The notes: generated by a model not told the origin, from the letters alone. 64,000 nt of DNA from Mixophyes australis (GCA_036250195.1 JAVHZZ010000002.1:70174205-70238204), one strand, 5' to 3'; counted from the first letter of the stretch, positions 1 to 12,950 are shown. Numbers and translations are program-made.

Positions 1-1500
1 CTTCTGTTGTCATGCTGGGGTCTTCTTTGCATTGTTTCAGCTTCTTCCTGCAATCCAGCCCTGCAGCAGAACAGATCTTCACAGGTGTGAGGAACAGCCT
101 GGGGTCTTGCAGGTTAAACCCTGGTGAACTAGCTAGAAATGATTCTTCATTGTTGTACTGAGTATCAGCACATCTCTTAGAAATCCCATTTATCGAGTTT
201 ACTTGGACCTGTTGTTCGCAATGCAGACCTTTGGACAGTTTACGGCTATGAACACACAGAGCGTGTTTAAATTACATTTTTTTTATTGCATGTTACAATG
301 CAATTAGAAACACATATAACTTGTATTGCATTTATGTACGGTATGTGCTCAAAATGCATTTTATATGCATTTTCAAACATGTTCCATTTGTGTTTTTTAA
401 ACATGTGTCTTTGACAAAACAAGAGGTTATTTTGTTCATGCCAGACGCGTATGAAAACTTATATGAAGACGCCTTTTAACCGCACATCCTAGCATTTAGA
501 ATGAGCCCCCATTGAGATGAATGTAAGTCTTCAACTGCATCCGGCAGTGAAATGGAACAAGAAATATTAAAAAAAAAATGCCCTGCAACATTAGTGCGCA
601 ATCATGGGCAAGAAATGGTGCACAATAATTTGTACAGTAAGTGGCAATAGATTGTGTGCACATTGTCATTCCTAACAACCTGCAATGCTACTGTTAAATG
701 TAACATATTTTATACATGTAGTTAGGTATTTACCAACCGCAGCAAATTTGCACCATGCAGACTATGCCCTGGCATCGCCAAAGAGAACATGGATTTATAG
801 GTTCGCAGCCAATAGGGAGGATTAATCTTCCTTAGAAATTATATATAATTGCATCGCTGCTGTTATGAGCGATGTTGATTGTGACTCCAGTTTCATTGTA
901 ATCTCATTCTTAGCACTGTCACTAGCTGCTATTTTGTATAGGCCCATCTTAGATAGATGCTATATTCGCCTCACATTAACTCTTAAAATAGATCATATGC
1001 CTTGAGCTCTGAACTTTAAAATAGTGGACTTGATTGCTTTACCCTCTGCCTCTGATGGCTTTGGATTTGAGGAGAAACGCGTCAGGTTGGTTGGTGAACT
1101 TTTGAGCTTAATATCCCGAGGTCTCCATTATCTACAGCATTCCCAGGTGTCACGGAGGATTGGATTATTTAATTCGTTTATCATCAAAAACAGTACCGTT
1201 TTTTTTCCATGGTTGAACTCTGCCTGCTTACTTTGACACGCACCATCGGTGTCACATGGAGCTGTGATGTACACAAACAACATATTCTGGATTTAATACC
1301 AGTATTAGATGCACACAAAGCTGTGCTCTTACCAACTCACATTCAGAACTGTGATTCTTGGTAATTGTAGTTTCCGGAGTTTGTACCACCGTTGTTCCTC
1401 TAGCTTTTTTTGATTAATCAAGCAGAGTTACACAGAGATCGTGGATGATTTAATTGATTAATTGCACACAAAGTTGTGCTGAATTAAAGTTCATGTTCCA
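1..1500. other. Unassigned AT-rich sequence
   Basis: I recognise no coding exon, RNA gene or repeat family here. The short open frames have no familiar motif and are interspersed with AT-rich runs. The stretch ends in an ATCT microsatellite near 1505-1525. Confidence 0.5.
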
Positions 1501-1504
1501 GAAT

Positions 1505-1741
1505 CTATCTATCTATCTATCTATATACAAGTTAACCCGTGCATGATACTCATGCATTCTAGTCAAATCAAGCTACTTAAGGTGTTAAAAAGGTTCTTGT
1601 CATCTTCATCGCCACACACACACACGCCGCTAGGCTTTTATATATTAGATAATGCTAAGAATTTAGTAGGTCAGTGTAGTATATAACTCCGTCCAGCAGG
1701 TGGTGCTGCAGCTTGAGCACTCTGTCACCCGGTAGTTTTTT

Positions 1742-1792
<51 letters not shown>

Positions 1793-2050
1793 CACAGCAT
1801 GTGTGTTTATGAGGTAAAATTACCTCACGAAAATGAGTTTGAGCCCTCAACTCGTAAATTTAGCCTTTACTACCCCTACCACGGGGGGAAGGGGGGATGA
1901 TGGAGGTTAACTGACTTCATTATTCTAATTTTTTTGTCAAATGATGTCAGTATACCAAATTTCAGGTCAATTGGATGAGCCCTTTCTGAGAAAATAGTTT
2001 TTTCCACACACACACCCTAACACACGCCGCTAGGCTTTTATATATTAGAT
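1505..2050. repeat. Interspersed repeat with duplicated terminal module
   Basis: A 30-bp sequence containing CGCCGCTAGGCTTTTATA occurs at 1621-1650 and again at 2021-2050, each time preceded by CA-rich sequence and followed by AT-rich sequence. The second copy lies beyond a long CA microsatellite. This looks like two copies of the same end of one repeat family, either tandem insertions or a dimer. I cannot name the family; a LINE or SINE 3' end is possible. Confidence 0.45.
1743..1789. repeat. (CA)n microsatellite
   Basis: About 23 uninterrupted CA units are seen directly. Shorter CA runs at 1615-1625 and 2006-2014 belong to the same repeat block. Confidence 0.95.
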
Positions 2051-2725
2051 ATATATATATATATATATATAAACAATTTTTTTCTTTGATCAGTCTTTTC
2101 TAATAGATGATCATACGCATATTGAGCTATACCTGCAGAGGAATAATTATAGGAGCACCTGGTTGTAATTTGATATTAACTACTATCAAGTGGAGTAATC
2201 ATTGTGCACAGTCATCAATTTTTCTACTCCCCGATATAAACAACCTGAGTGTTGTGTGACAAACATTTTTAACAATTGGGATTAATCTCTGGGTTCTTTT
2301 GTATGTATTTATTTCTGATTTATGTTTTTATTAATTGTAATAAATTCAATATTATTCTTGCAGCTTGGAGAGCACTGGTGACATCTGTGCCTACATGAAG
2401 ACATCCACCTAAACACAACATCTTATAGGGCTGAGCTGCCTCCTGCAACACTGGTGTGAGGGACTGACCTCCTTTTTCTTCTGAGTATTACTAAAAAGTG
2501 CATAATTCATTATATTGCTTGCAGGCTGTGCCCTCTGGGTGATATATTACATTTATAATGATGACTATTGTATAATGATTCCTTTTAATTCGTTTAATAA
2601 CATTGTAATAGGGAAGTTTGGAAGTTGCCAAAAATATTCAGACATGCTCAGCCTGTCATCTTATATTTTAACACCAAAGTACAAATACATAATGAGTTGT
2701 AATAGAATATGCAGCAAAACCTAAT

Positions 2726-3045
2726 GGGCCTGAGTCATTAAGGAGAGCAAAGCATATAAAATGAGTAACTTTGCACCTTGGCAAAACCATGTTGCATTGG
2801 AGCGGGAGGTAAATTTAAAATGTGGGGACAGATTTGTAGCTGGGATAGGACATGTCCTATATCAACTTTAAATTCCAAAGTAAAAATAAAGCTATCGCGT
2901 ATTTGTGTGCTACATGAAAAAACAGCCAGAATATAACTTACATGGAAAATAATAAATTAATTTGCACCCCCTGTATTGTAACATGGTTTGTCCAGGTTCA
3001 CATTTACTCCTTTATTTGCCTTACTCTCCTTAATGACTCAAGCGC
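2726..3045. mobile_element. Short TIR element (MITE), GGGCCTGA family
   Basis: Inverted ends start GGGCCTGAGTCATTAAGGAG on the left and mirror it on the right (CTCCTTAATGACTCA). The flanks are AAT at 2723-2725 and AAT at 3046-3048, a 3-bp target duplication as made by PIF/Harbinger-type transposases. There is no coding capacity. Related copies lie at 11214-16290 (interrupted) and 63309-63613. The superfamily assignment is inferred from the TSD length alone. Confidence 0.7.
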
Positions 3046-3101
3046 AATGTGTTTATTTTACATTTGGATAAATAGCACTTATTGGGAAAGACCATCTCTG
3101 T

Positions 3102-3124
3102 GTAAAAAAAAAAAAAAAAAAAAA
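3102..3124. repeat. poly(A) tract
   Basis: A run of about 22 A follows the MITE. It could be the tail of a retroposed sequence, but I see no recognisable body upstream. Confidence 0.6.
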
Positions 3125-3228
3125 TTCCAGCAAATTTACTTGTAATAGACCAGAGGATCTATTATAGAAACAAAACTCAGTACCTAGCTTTATTCATTGT
3201 TTAGATATACTCTCTAGTGGTGTGTATC

Positions 3229-3820
3229 CAGGGCCGGATTAAGGGAATGGAGGCCCCTGGGCTAAGGGGACCTCCATTCCCCCTGTGAGGGCCCCCCCTC
3301 CCCGTTATCTGAGCCACCCCCCCGGTGAGCTGAGCCGCCCCCAAGGCACTTACCTCCTTTTCCTGGCATTGCAGTCCTTCCCTGGCGCACTGTACGCTCT
3401 TTACTGAGGAGATCTCGTGAGAGTGAGACTCACGAGATCTCCTCAGTAAGGAGTCTACAGCGTGCCGGGGAAGGACCGCATTTAAAGTGCTCAGTAGCAT
3501 TTATCGCGCCGCGGGCGCCCCCGACCGATCAATACTGCTGCTGAGCACTTTCAAGGGCCCCCTGGATGCCCAGGGCCCCTGGGCTGCCGACAGCCGCACA
3601 CTGTGCAGGTCCGTTCAGCAGTGACAGTGTGCTGCCCGGCTGCTCTGATTGTGTTTTAAACACAATCAGAGCAGCGGGACAGCACACTGTCACTGCTGAA
3701 CGGACCTGCACATACTGCTGTGCAGCCACCGGCAGCCTTAGAAATCAGAAAGGGGGCGGGGCCTAAATCGCCCCCCCTTAAAATCGCCCCGGGTAAAGTT
3801 ATTGTCTAGATTCGCCCCTG
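3229..3820. mobile_element. hAT-like non-autonomous TIR element with internal hairpins
   Basis: The ends CAGGGCCGGATTAAGG (left) and the complement of TCTAGATTCGCCCCTG (right) form diverged terminal inverted repeats with a CAGGG start. The flanking octamers TGTGTATC and TGCCAATC agree at 5 of 8 positions, a plausible decayed hAT target duplication. Two large inverted repeats lie inside, at about 3380-3470 and 3600-3718; the second has arms of about 50 bp around a short AT-rich centre. The short open frames in both strands are by-products of these palindromes. Confidence 0.6.
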
Positions 3821-3828
3821 TGCCAATC

Positions 3829-6388
3829 CCTCCATTATTTTGCACCTCCTTATATGAATGACTCCAGCACAATCTCTGCTTAACAATATGGTCTACTCCT
3901 CTCTAATATGTAACCTCTACTGAACCTAATTACCAAAACATCCTACATCTCTCCCTCAGACTCTCTCTCAACTTTGTGCCCATTAAATGTTTTCCCAACT
4001 TCCCCAATCAGTTCTTGTTTCTTTTATTTGTTCCTACCATTTTAAATGTAATGAGCTCACTTTAAATGTAAGTCTTCCAATGTGTACATTCTCTTCAGTT
4101 GTAAATTGTTAAAGAATATGGGTTGTTTTATAAATAAATGGTAATAATAGTTAATACAAAAATAATTTTCTTTTTCGTGACGGACCTCTCAAGTATACAA
4201 AATACAGCTATTCCTATATATGAACCCCTGTCCTATCAAGTATTTTATCTCCAAAGCATTCAGAACTCTCCAGTGTTTTGCACCTAGTAATACATCTGAC
4301 CTCCTTACATAACCCTTCTCATATAAAAACATATTACTGCCTGTGAAACATTCTTGAGGCAATATGGCTTGTTGGATGGGGTTACTGCTGGCAACACATG
4401 CAGTGATATCGGCATATATTGGCCCAATATTGCTGTGCCTGTGGTCCCAAATGTGATGCTCGAGAGTAAGCCAATTGCAATAGGTTGGATCACTTCTAGG
4501 CATACTTGTAAATCCAGTTGTCAGGTAACCACAAAACTTGTTCATGCAGTCCCTCAAAACCTCACCAACAGACCCTCATGTGATCTGGTAACTATACCTA
4601 AGCGCCAAATTACTGGATGTTAGAGATTAGGGTCTAAATGTAAATGTGCCTTGTCATGTAGATTGATCAACCAATCGTGGCTACCACTGTATTACTCAAG
4701 AGCAGGGGGTGATGGAGGTGCAGATCCAGGCCCCCTTTAAAAATAGGCCCTTCATAATTTTCAGATCCTTACTCTGGCACCTCCCAAGAGAAGTGGAATC
4801 ATATACAATATAAACAATTCCCTCTGAATATTTCAGTATATTTAAACCAATGTAAATAATCTATGTTTATTAATGATGGTGATTTCCCTGTTACTGCTGA
4901 CCTTTTGGTAGAGATTGCTTCCTAACATCAAAACAAAACTGATAAAAAGAGAGTTTAGTGTGTGATTGTCAAACCTTATTCCATGCCTCTACGCACAATG
5001 TCCAATTGGTCACACAGCTTATCATTTATTTATCAGTGAGGTGTGTCCCTGCACTGCCCCAAATTAGATAGGGGGAGGGAGAGGCAAAACTGTCCTGAGG
5101 GGAAATACAGAAAGGAAAAGGACACACACAGAAGATTAGCTGATGACAAAGAGGAGAGAGGATTAGCTTTGTAGTGCACTGTACTCTCCTCTCCTTATAC
5201 ACACTACCTGCAGAACTGGGGATCAGCGCTGAATGTAACATGGGAGCCACTATCAAGCCTTACTCTACTCATTCACCAATATTATCCAGGTTTCCTAACA
5301 GTATAAAGATTACTTAGTTAAACCTAAATTTTAAGGTGCTTTACAATACAATAACTACTACTACCACCAGTTTTTTTTAGTTTAGGGGTCTTTTAACAAG
5401 TGCCTTATAACACTGGAGAATGCATTGAATTATATTATTGCCATGTAAAACTAGACACAATAAAGGGCTCACTGTGTATGTCCCCATAAACCTCACATCA
5501 CCCTTTTAAAAATTCTAAACATTTGCATGCAAATAAACACACGGAGACTTGGATAAGTTATTAAAAATTGCCAGAACTTTTATTATGAGTTTAAATTAAC
5601 TAAACCTATGGTGGCGGAGAAAGGGCACTGCGAAACAGCTCTCAAGCTGGTAACACTATATCACAAATGGACTGGCGCAAACTGCCGTACGTCCACAACC
5701 ACAGGGGAACAAATCCCATCATCACTTGTGCTGAGTTGGCGTCAGAGTGACTGCCCCTTTAAAACTCTGCCCTCCCTCACCGAGCCGGACAGGGACCCTT
5801 CTCACCAAAGGACCAAAAAGGAGTTACTGGTGCCACCTAGGGGACAGTGACCTACGACCAACTACCTGTGCGCCCACAAATCAGCCGCTGAACGCAGTGC
5901 CTTCCTACCGCAACATTAACCCAGAAATGCACACCTGGGGGTGGGTGGGATCTCGTGCTGTGGAATGAGGCAGCCCAGGAAGTGCAGCCTACTATATCAA
6001 TCAAGGTCCCTCCCCCAGGAGCTCACATTGGTCGGGCCCAACCCAATGTTAACCCCTTCAGGTTAGTGTTCAGCTTATTACAAACCCTGTCACCCTTTAA
6101 GTGCGTTTGTCCCATTAAGCCTCACTTGTCAATTGATAGCTACCTTACAATGAATTCTGAGGGGCTCATGTTAAATTGAACGCAAATTGCAGTCTTGCCG
6201 TATAATATGCTTTTAACATCTGAGCATGTGCATAAGCCACTAATTGCATAATTAGTGCTTTGTGCAGTTGCCCAGAAGTAAAAAAGCATAATATACGTCA
6301 AAAACACAATTTGCGTTAAATTTAACATAAGCCCTTAAATGCCTATATTTGATACTAACTTACTAACTGCACAGTAGCCAGGCAGTGT
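3829..6388. other. Unassigned stretch, GC-richer block at about 5600-6060
   Basis: No gene is recognised. A minus-strand open frame of 122 codons at 4189-4557 has no motif I know. The segment from 5585 to 6060 is clearly richer in GC than its surroundings and has a polyadenylation-like AATAAA on the minus strand near 5585, so it could be an LTR or other retroelement end on the minus strand. No terminal repeat was found to support that. Confidence 0.35.
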
Positions 6389-7093
6389 GGGCCTGATTCA
6401 TTAATGCAAAATAAATGTAATGTGCGTTTTTTTAAAAAACGCACATACATCGGACATACGCACGTCCGTATACAAGGAGCGGATCGGAAGAAATGTCCGC
6501 TAATGAATTTGGGTGTAGGTCTGCTTTGCTCTAACAGACAATACACTACAGGATACGTCCAATATAGATGTGTAATATAAAGTCACAAAGGAATGCACAG
6601 AAAAAAAACTTCATTCAATGTTACTTGTTTATAATATAAGCATTAATGGCAAAACATTAAAAAAATAATAAAAAGAATATTTATTAGGGTGTTATGAATG
6701 TCTACTGTACGTAAAATGCATTTTTACAGTTGCTTCTGATTGCAAACACATGTTCTAGCATGTATACACGCCTGCAATCACCTGTAGCTGGTGCAAGTGA
6801 TGTAGTGCATGCGAAAAGCACATGCCTTTGAGATGCCTAAAGTTTGAATCAGATGCTGCTGCGTGCGCTCGAGCTTGGCACACTCTTACTGTAAATTGAC
6901 TATGTGCATATGACCAATCCCCTCCCTGTTCCCCTCCTGAATTCGTAGGCTATAGGAAGTGTCCTTTGTGCACGAAGATGAATTGGATGGTACTGCGTTC
7001 TCTGGGGTATGGCTCGTTTCTAGGCATGGGCAGAGTGGTTTTGCACAAAATACGGAACGTATCAGCATCTACATGTCTTACTAAATCAGGCCC
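6389..7093. mobile_element. TIR element, GGGCCTGATT family (705 bp)
   Basis: The left end GGGCCTGATTCATTAATGC is mirrored by the right end TTACTAAATCAGGCCC. The flanks share TGT. An inner inverted segment (GTGCGTTTTTT/AAAAAACGCAC) sits near 6423-6446. No transposase is present. It shares only the terminal motif with the 2726-3045 element, so it is a different subfamily mobilised by a similar enzyme (inference). Confidence 0.65.
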
Positions 7094-7430
7094 TGTGTGT
7101 ATTTCATAAGTGCCCAGATTTAAATGGATGAAAGCTCTGCACCTATGTGCTACAGGGAAGTCTCCATTGTTGGTAGATGTCTCTATTGCTGTAGACAGCT
7201 AGAAATCCAATCTGGCATCTCAACATATTGGTATGAACATATAGGCACACTATTAACAGCTCTTCCATGCATAATGCAACTTCTATTGTTTTTGTTGTGC
7301 TTTTTGTGTATTGTAAACCAGAAGCTGGATGCATAAATGCATAGTTATTGTGTATAGAGGTACAGAGAGCAGTTCAAGCTATTAGTGGAATACACATTGT
7401 AAGAAATAAGGAGAGAAAAAAACTTTTTTT

Positions 7431-7465
7431 TTTTATTATTATTATTATTACTATTATTATTAATA
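7431..7465. repeat. (ATT)n microsatellite
   Basis: An interrupted ATT array directly follows a poly-T run. Confidence 0.85.
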
Positions 7466-7876
7466 ACTTCTGCCTGAATATACAACCATTTGCCCGTCAT
7501 CAGACAACCTAATAAAATATTATGACAGAAAGTATACCGTCTTATGTAGCCTTTCATTGGTTATCAAAATGCATGGCAACCAATTTTTTTTTTTTTTTTA
7601 AATACTGTCTATTAACATTATCGACTACAAATGTACACAGGAATTGAATAGGAAATCCAACAATAATAGTACTTAGATAGGTAAGGGTTATGGATTATTT
7701 CAACATGTGATACGAAGCCATCAATGACCATGTACCCATGGCGCCCTTGCATGGTGAGCTCCGCCGTGTGCTGGATCTTAACTGCCTTGTGGTATTTTTT
7801 ATTCTATTTTTTTTTAACTTGTCTACATCTCAGAACATATGCATCATCCAATACTGGCTTAGCTTTCAGTATAGCA

Positions 7877-8164
7877 CAGGGGCACACGGAGGATTTTTTC
7901 AGGGGGGTTTTCTCTGCCCCCGAAAAAAAATAATTCCTAGAGACCTGCCGCGCATGCTTCTTAGACAGCGCCATTTCGGCTGCACTGTAGTATACAACAG
8001 TCGCGGCGCTGTCAAAGAAGCGTTCGCGGCAGCACCGCCGCGGACGCTTCTTAGACAGCATCGCAGCTGCTGTATACTACAGTGCCGATATGTAGGGCAC
8101 TTTTTAGCGGAGGGGGGGGTTGTTTCTGGAGACCTAGAAACCCCCCCCCCTGCGTGCGCCACTG
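7877..8164. mobile_element. Short TIR element with CAGNGGCGCACG ends (288 bp)
   Basis: The left end CAGGGGCACACGGAGG is mirrored by the right end GCGTGCGCCACTG. The element is bounded by TAGCA at 7872-7876 and TAGCA at 8165-8169. The interior carries the repeated word CTTCTTAGACAGC in inverted orientation and G- and C-runs near the ends. A related copy in the other orientation lies at 16298-16506. The superfamily is uncertain: hAT-like ends, but only 5 bp of the TSD are visible. Confidence 0.7.
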
Positions 8165-8770
8165 TAGCAGTATTGTCTACTTTGACAGAGATTATTATGA
8201 CAGCTATCGGTTAGCAAATACATGATGTAAGTTGCTACATATTACTCCTTTATCACTCTGAAAGCATAAAAAAAGATAGTTACAAGGAGCTTTAATATAA
8301 GTATTTTTATTTCATGTGTTTGCCTAGTTGTGGTTCAGCAAAGCAGCTGATGGACACACAGAACAAGTGACTAAGTCTTGACTGGTGCTTCGTATTGGGA
8401 GTACTGTGAGCACTTTTGATTAGCTAAACCTATAGATGTGGATTTCAGTAGTTAGGTTCCTATAATTCAAGAATAAGTGAACAGCAGCACCAGAACTTAA
8501 TAAAAAAAATACTTTACACTTGCAGTTATTATACAAATTTATAGCTTCCACTCTAATTATTGCAATATGTTGTAACAGCAACATGAAAAAAAAGCATTTT
8601 GTTTATCTGTTGTAGAAACGCGAAATCATATCCCAGTTTGCATAAATGATGCATAAACGTTCTTCATATTCCATCTTCTAGCATAAAATAATAAAATGAT
8701 AAGCCACAGGTTCCCCTGCCACCTCCTCCCTGTTTCATACAAAGCAAAGCCACGGAAACTCCAAATATTA

Positions 8771-8923
8771 CATTCCCTAAATATCTGGAGCTGTGGGGAC
8801 CACCCCAAGCTCTGAGGGTTTGGGGGCGGAGGAAGAGAGGTGTGTGGGTTTCAGTGTGGTGATGGGGAGGGGGGTTCTTATTTTTAGAAGAGCTTTATAT
8901 AGGGACAGGGAGGGTCACATGTG
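8771..8923 (+). promoter_or_regulatory. Possible promoter with muscle-type motif cluster
   Basis: In non-repetitive sequence I see CATTCC (MCAT-like) at 8771-8776, an exact match to the MEF2 consensus (TTATTTTTAG) at 8878-8887, a TATA box TTTATATAG 7 bp further on at 8894-8902, and an E-box CACATGTG at 8916-8923. MEF2 next to TATA with E-box and MCAT sites is a known arrangement in skeletal muscle promoters. No first exon or coding sequence was identified downstream in this window, so function is speculation. Confidence 0.25.
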
Positions 8924-10989
8924 GGATTAGGCAGGGAGTTTAGTTGCAGTAGATGTTGGGCATCTGCGTGGCAATGTTTGATGTGGTTGGCACTAGAGAC
9001 AGGGAGGTGCGGGGGCAGAAAGTTCAAGGACTAGAAGGGCATTTGGTCTCCTCCAGCAACTTTATAGGGAGTAAGGGGTTTTTAACTGCTGCCATACCAG
9101 ACTATGCAGTGTGCTGCTGTCTATGACAGGGAGACTGAGGCATATGAAGCCAAAGGTTAACATACATGTTAGATATTTATATAGATACATTTTGGTGGAA
9201 GAATGGAGATCCCATACAATGCAACATAAAAACAACCAGGTAGGTATTTAAAAAATGAAAAGAAAAAAGTGTAACACTAAGTGTAAGCAAGATCCAGCTG
9301 CAAAACTCGGAGGATAGTATCAGATTTGGAATCCCCCCCCCTCCCCCAACAAACAACAGGAAGGAACACAAAGTGTAAATGACGGTTAACTGACTTCTTC
9401 CAGTAATGTGAAGACCCTCTGGATTATTACTCTGATAATAAAAGTATATTATACTTTGCAAAGAAGAACTACACCAAGAAGTCTAGAGAGGCACAGGGAT
9501 CTGAAAATGTGCACAAGTATAAGCGTCACATGAAAGGTCAAACCTCCTACCATGTTACAAGCACTCTTTTCAAGAAATAAAATGTTTAGTTTTTCTCCTA
9601 AAATACTCTTTCTCCTTATATGTGGGTTACATTAATCTAGAGATTGAGGGGGCATCTGGACTGTCTGTGTTACATGTGGCACATTTGTGTATTTGAAGCT
9701 TTTTTTTTTACAATTGGTAAAGTGCACTTATATGCCAAAAGTGCATCAGGAAGGCACAAGATGCATCCATTAAAATTATAGGAAGAGACTCAAAGACCTT
9801 TAGCTGTGAGCTGGTGCAAGATTCAGGTCCATTTGTGGAGTGGGAATAGTCATGTTCTCTACACCACAACAAATCCACCTGAAATTCACTCTTGTATTAC
9901 AAGAAGAGCCTCTGGAGTACTACACCAATAATAAAAGTATAATTGTTGTATATGGACACAACATTGTTTGGGTTTATCTACCTTCATATGCATTGTATTG
10001 AATATGTCTTCCTGGAACTTTTACTAAATGTATTGCTTTATATTTCTTGTTTCTATGTGTGTTTTTCACCAAAGATTTAAATAATCTAAGTAGAATTGTT
10101 TATTGTCATTGTCTTTGGATATGACACAGAACTATTTTGTAAGTACAACTATTTGCAATGTACAGAGCTGAGCTGTGTGGTATCCAAAGGCAACTAAAAG
10201 TACTACGCTGGTTAGAGGATATAAAGTCTTTGTTGAAAAGTTAAAATTCATACACACAAACAGGGGAGGGCTGGTAAATTTTAGCCAGGGGGCAAGACTC
10301 GACTCAGCAGCCTAATAGAAACATTTTAAAGGACAAAAAAATGCAGGTGGCCCAGTGACACAGCCCAAGGTAGCCCACTATGGGACCAGCCTGGGAGGGC
10401 AGATGCCCCCCTGCACACAAACATAGAAGGATGCTAGGCCTCCCCCCATTGTCTGGTGCAAACCTGTATTCCTCTGTTTTGATGGAAGTCTAGGCATTCT
10501 TGTGAAACATATTGCACTTTGAAAGAGGATTTGCTTCTGCACATAAATTTTCTTTTGCTCTTGGTAAAAAAGGTCCCAATTGGATCATTAAATGTCATGT
10601 TGGTAAATGCAATCAGAAGCTGACTGGTATAGGTATGTATGTGCAGGAATAAATCCATCAGTTTGTTATTTAAACATTTATCCTGATGCCAATTGCTTGG
10701 GCTGAGTGGCAGGATCAGCTTGTGTGTGTCTGGTATCTGGGTCATGGGAAATACTTTACTTGGGGTAGATACTTTACCAGCAGGTGTAGAGGAGTCTGTT
10801 TATTACCCTCCTTCTGTTTTTGTTTTATTGAACATATAACACAGGTCTTTATCTCTTCCAGGAGGTGACAAAGTCTATTATCCTTATTTTCTAAAAAAAC
10901 ACACAGGGTGCTCAACATTAGCAGTGGGGGCTTTCCTTGGATTACAGAGAGATTTACACTATGGGACACTGCATTAGGCAATGTTTTTA
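8924..10989. other. Unassigned sequence
   Basis: No gene recognised. The segment at 10262-10425 (bounded by CAGGGGAGGGCTGGTAAATT and GCCAGCCTGGGAGGG-like sequence) resembles a degraded short TIR element, but I could not define its target duplication. Confidence 0.4.
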
Positions 10990-11369
10990 GGGCCTGATTA
11001 AGGATTCAGGCCACCCTAGGCTAATATGTTTGTAGCCCCCCTTCACCTTCCAAACCAGGCTAATACGCAGTAGGTAAAAATGAACTCCTCCTTAATTTTA
11101 AATCTGGTTTCCTCCAACCTCTCAGCTCACCACAAAAGTTTATGTCATAGTTTTTTCAAAACTCAGCTTTACGTGACTTTTTAAGACGGTCACAACAATA
11201 TTTTTTACTCATTGGGCCTGATTCATTAAGGAAAGTAAAGCAAAAAGGTGTAAGTTTTCTCCTGGACAAACCATGTTGCAATGCAAGGGTTGCAAATTAG
11301 TTTATTGTTTTGCACATAAGTTAAACGCTGGCTTTTTCTCATGAAGCACACAAATACTTGCTAGCTTTA

Positions 11370-11956
11370 TCAGGCGCCGTCCTGCTTCTGCTTCAAGACG
11401 GATGCCAGCCCCCTTGCGAAGTCCGCGTCCTGTTGCATCGCATTCCGACGTATAGCGACAAGACACACTCTCTCCCTGCTTAGCGGTTGGTTGCGTTCTT
11501 ACCGCCGGAAACCGCAGCACCAATCAAGGAGTACTTCCCTCTATATTAAGATCACTCTGACACCAGTAGGGTGCCAGAGTATTTTGTCTTTTGCCTTACT
11601 CCAGCATTTGTTCCTCCTTCCTGTTTGCTCATTTGGATTCTAACCCCTGCTTGCTCCTGACTTCTCCTTTGGCTCCTGATTCTGGCTTAGTGACCATACT
11701 CTGGCTCTGATTCGGCTTCCTGACCATTCTCCTGCTTCTGATTTTTCTGTACACTGTCTTTCTGGTATTGACCCAGTTCTGCTGACTATCCTTCAAGTGT
11801 GCATTGCTGCATCCAGGCGAATCCACCGGTATTCTGTCCATACTTCCTTGCGGGGGTCCTTGGTGAAAACCAGAGGCGTGTTAGACTTTGCGCCTCAGTA
11901 CTCAGTAGTGCAAACTGTTGGTAGGTGCCACCATCTTCATCCTCGTGGTTGTGACA
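11370..11956 (+). mobile_element. 5' LTR of gypsy element C
   Basis: It ends in GTTGTGACA, as does the 3' LTR remnant ending at 16176. The TATA box (TATATTA) is at 11542-11548. The predicted transcript start is at 11573, where GCCAGAGTAT is exactly complementary to ATACTCTGGC at 11959-11968, just past the LTR end. An imperfect inverted repeat (11554-11564 with 11570-11580) spans the TATA-to-start interval. The flank CTTTA before the LTR resembles TTTTA after 16176, a probable 5-bp target duplication. Confidence 0.7.
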
Positions 11957-11969
11957 GTATACTCTGGCC

Positions 11970-12950
11970 ATGTCAAATACCAAAGGAACCGGTGATCTCT
12001 CCACCTCTGACCTTCTCCAACAGCTGGCACGCTTTGTCAGTCAACAGGAGGTCAATCAGACGTAACTCCTGCAGCATTTACAGGGACTGGCTACACGTCT
12101 GAATTCCCTTCAGAGAAATCTGACTCCTCCAGAAATATCTGCTGGTCCCACATCCTCTTTTGCCAGCATGTCTTCTTCAGTTACCTCCATTTCAGTGGGA
12201 TTTGCATTCCACCTCCCAACAAATTTGGTAGTGATCCGAAGAGATGCATAGGGTTCCTCAAACAGTGTGCCATCCAGTTTGAATTATCACCTGGAAATTT
12301 TTCTTCTGAACGAGCCAAGGTGGCATACATTATTTCGCTGCTCACGGATCAAACTCTGGCATGGGCTTCCACTCTCTGGGAGCTGGTTGACCCCCTTTTG
12401 CAGAAGTCCTCTTCCTTTATTGAAACTTTCAGAAAAGTATTCGATGAGCCAGGACAGGTCACGTCTGCGGCATCCAGTATTCTGAAGCTACGTCAGGGAA
12501 GTCACACTGTGGGCCAGTACGTGGTTCAGTTCAGGACTCTCACCTCAGAATTAAAATGGAATAATGAGGCACTTGTAGCAGCTTTCTGGCAAGGTCTAAA
12601 TGTCTGGCAAGATCGAATTAAGGAAGAACTGACCTCTAGGGATTTACCTGCTAACCTATATGACCTCACCTTTTTGTGTGTTAAAGTTAATATCCGATTT
12701 CTCGAACAGACTCAGGAACCGGAACAGTATCGCCGGGCTACTCCATGCTTAGCTCCCACCTTTCAAAATTTGACTATACCTCCTGAGGAGCCCATGCAAA
12801 TTGAGCATTCTCGTCTGACTCTTGAGGAGCGGGAACGAAGGTTTAAGAATCATCTATGCCTTTACTGCGCTGACCCTGGTCACATCCTGTCTCAGTGCCC
12901 TAAGAGACTGGGAAACGTAAGCTTCTAGTCGGTGCCGGGAAGGCCACTCT
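11970..12950 (+). pseudogene. gag: Gag pseudogene of gypsy element C
   Basis: The reading frame opens with ATG at 11970, 13 nt after the LTR. An in-frame stop appears after about 30 codons, near 12062, followed by a frameshift. The long surviving block (12320-12928) is the capsid-like domain plus one CCHC knuckle near its end: CLYC, then GH, then a Cys before PKR. It is clearly the same protein as the Gag of element B (35955-36929), sharing the stretches SLLT/SGQ-LAWAS, FDEPG and LRLRQG. Gag packages the element RNA into particles in the cytoplasm. This copy cannot make a full-length product. Confidence 0.85.

Noticed and set aside
3201..3766. Several 60-100-codon frames on both strands
   Set aside because: They fall in the inverted repeats of the hAT-like element at 3229-3820 and mirror one another.
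4189..4557. 122-codon minus-strand frame without stop
   Set aside because: No motif, no start context or splice support, and no neighbour; left unassigned.
7738..8214. 158-codon plus-strand frame
   Set aside because: Most of it crosses the palindromic TIR element at 7877-8164; no protein family is recognisable.
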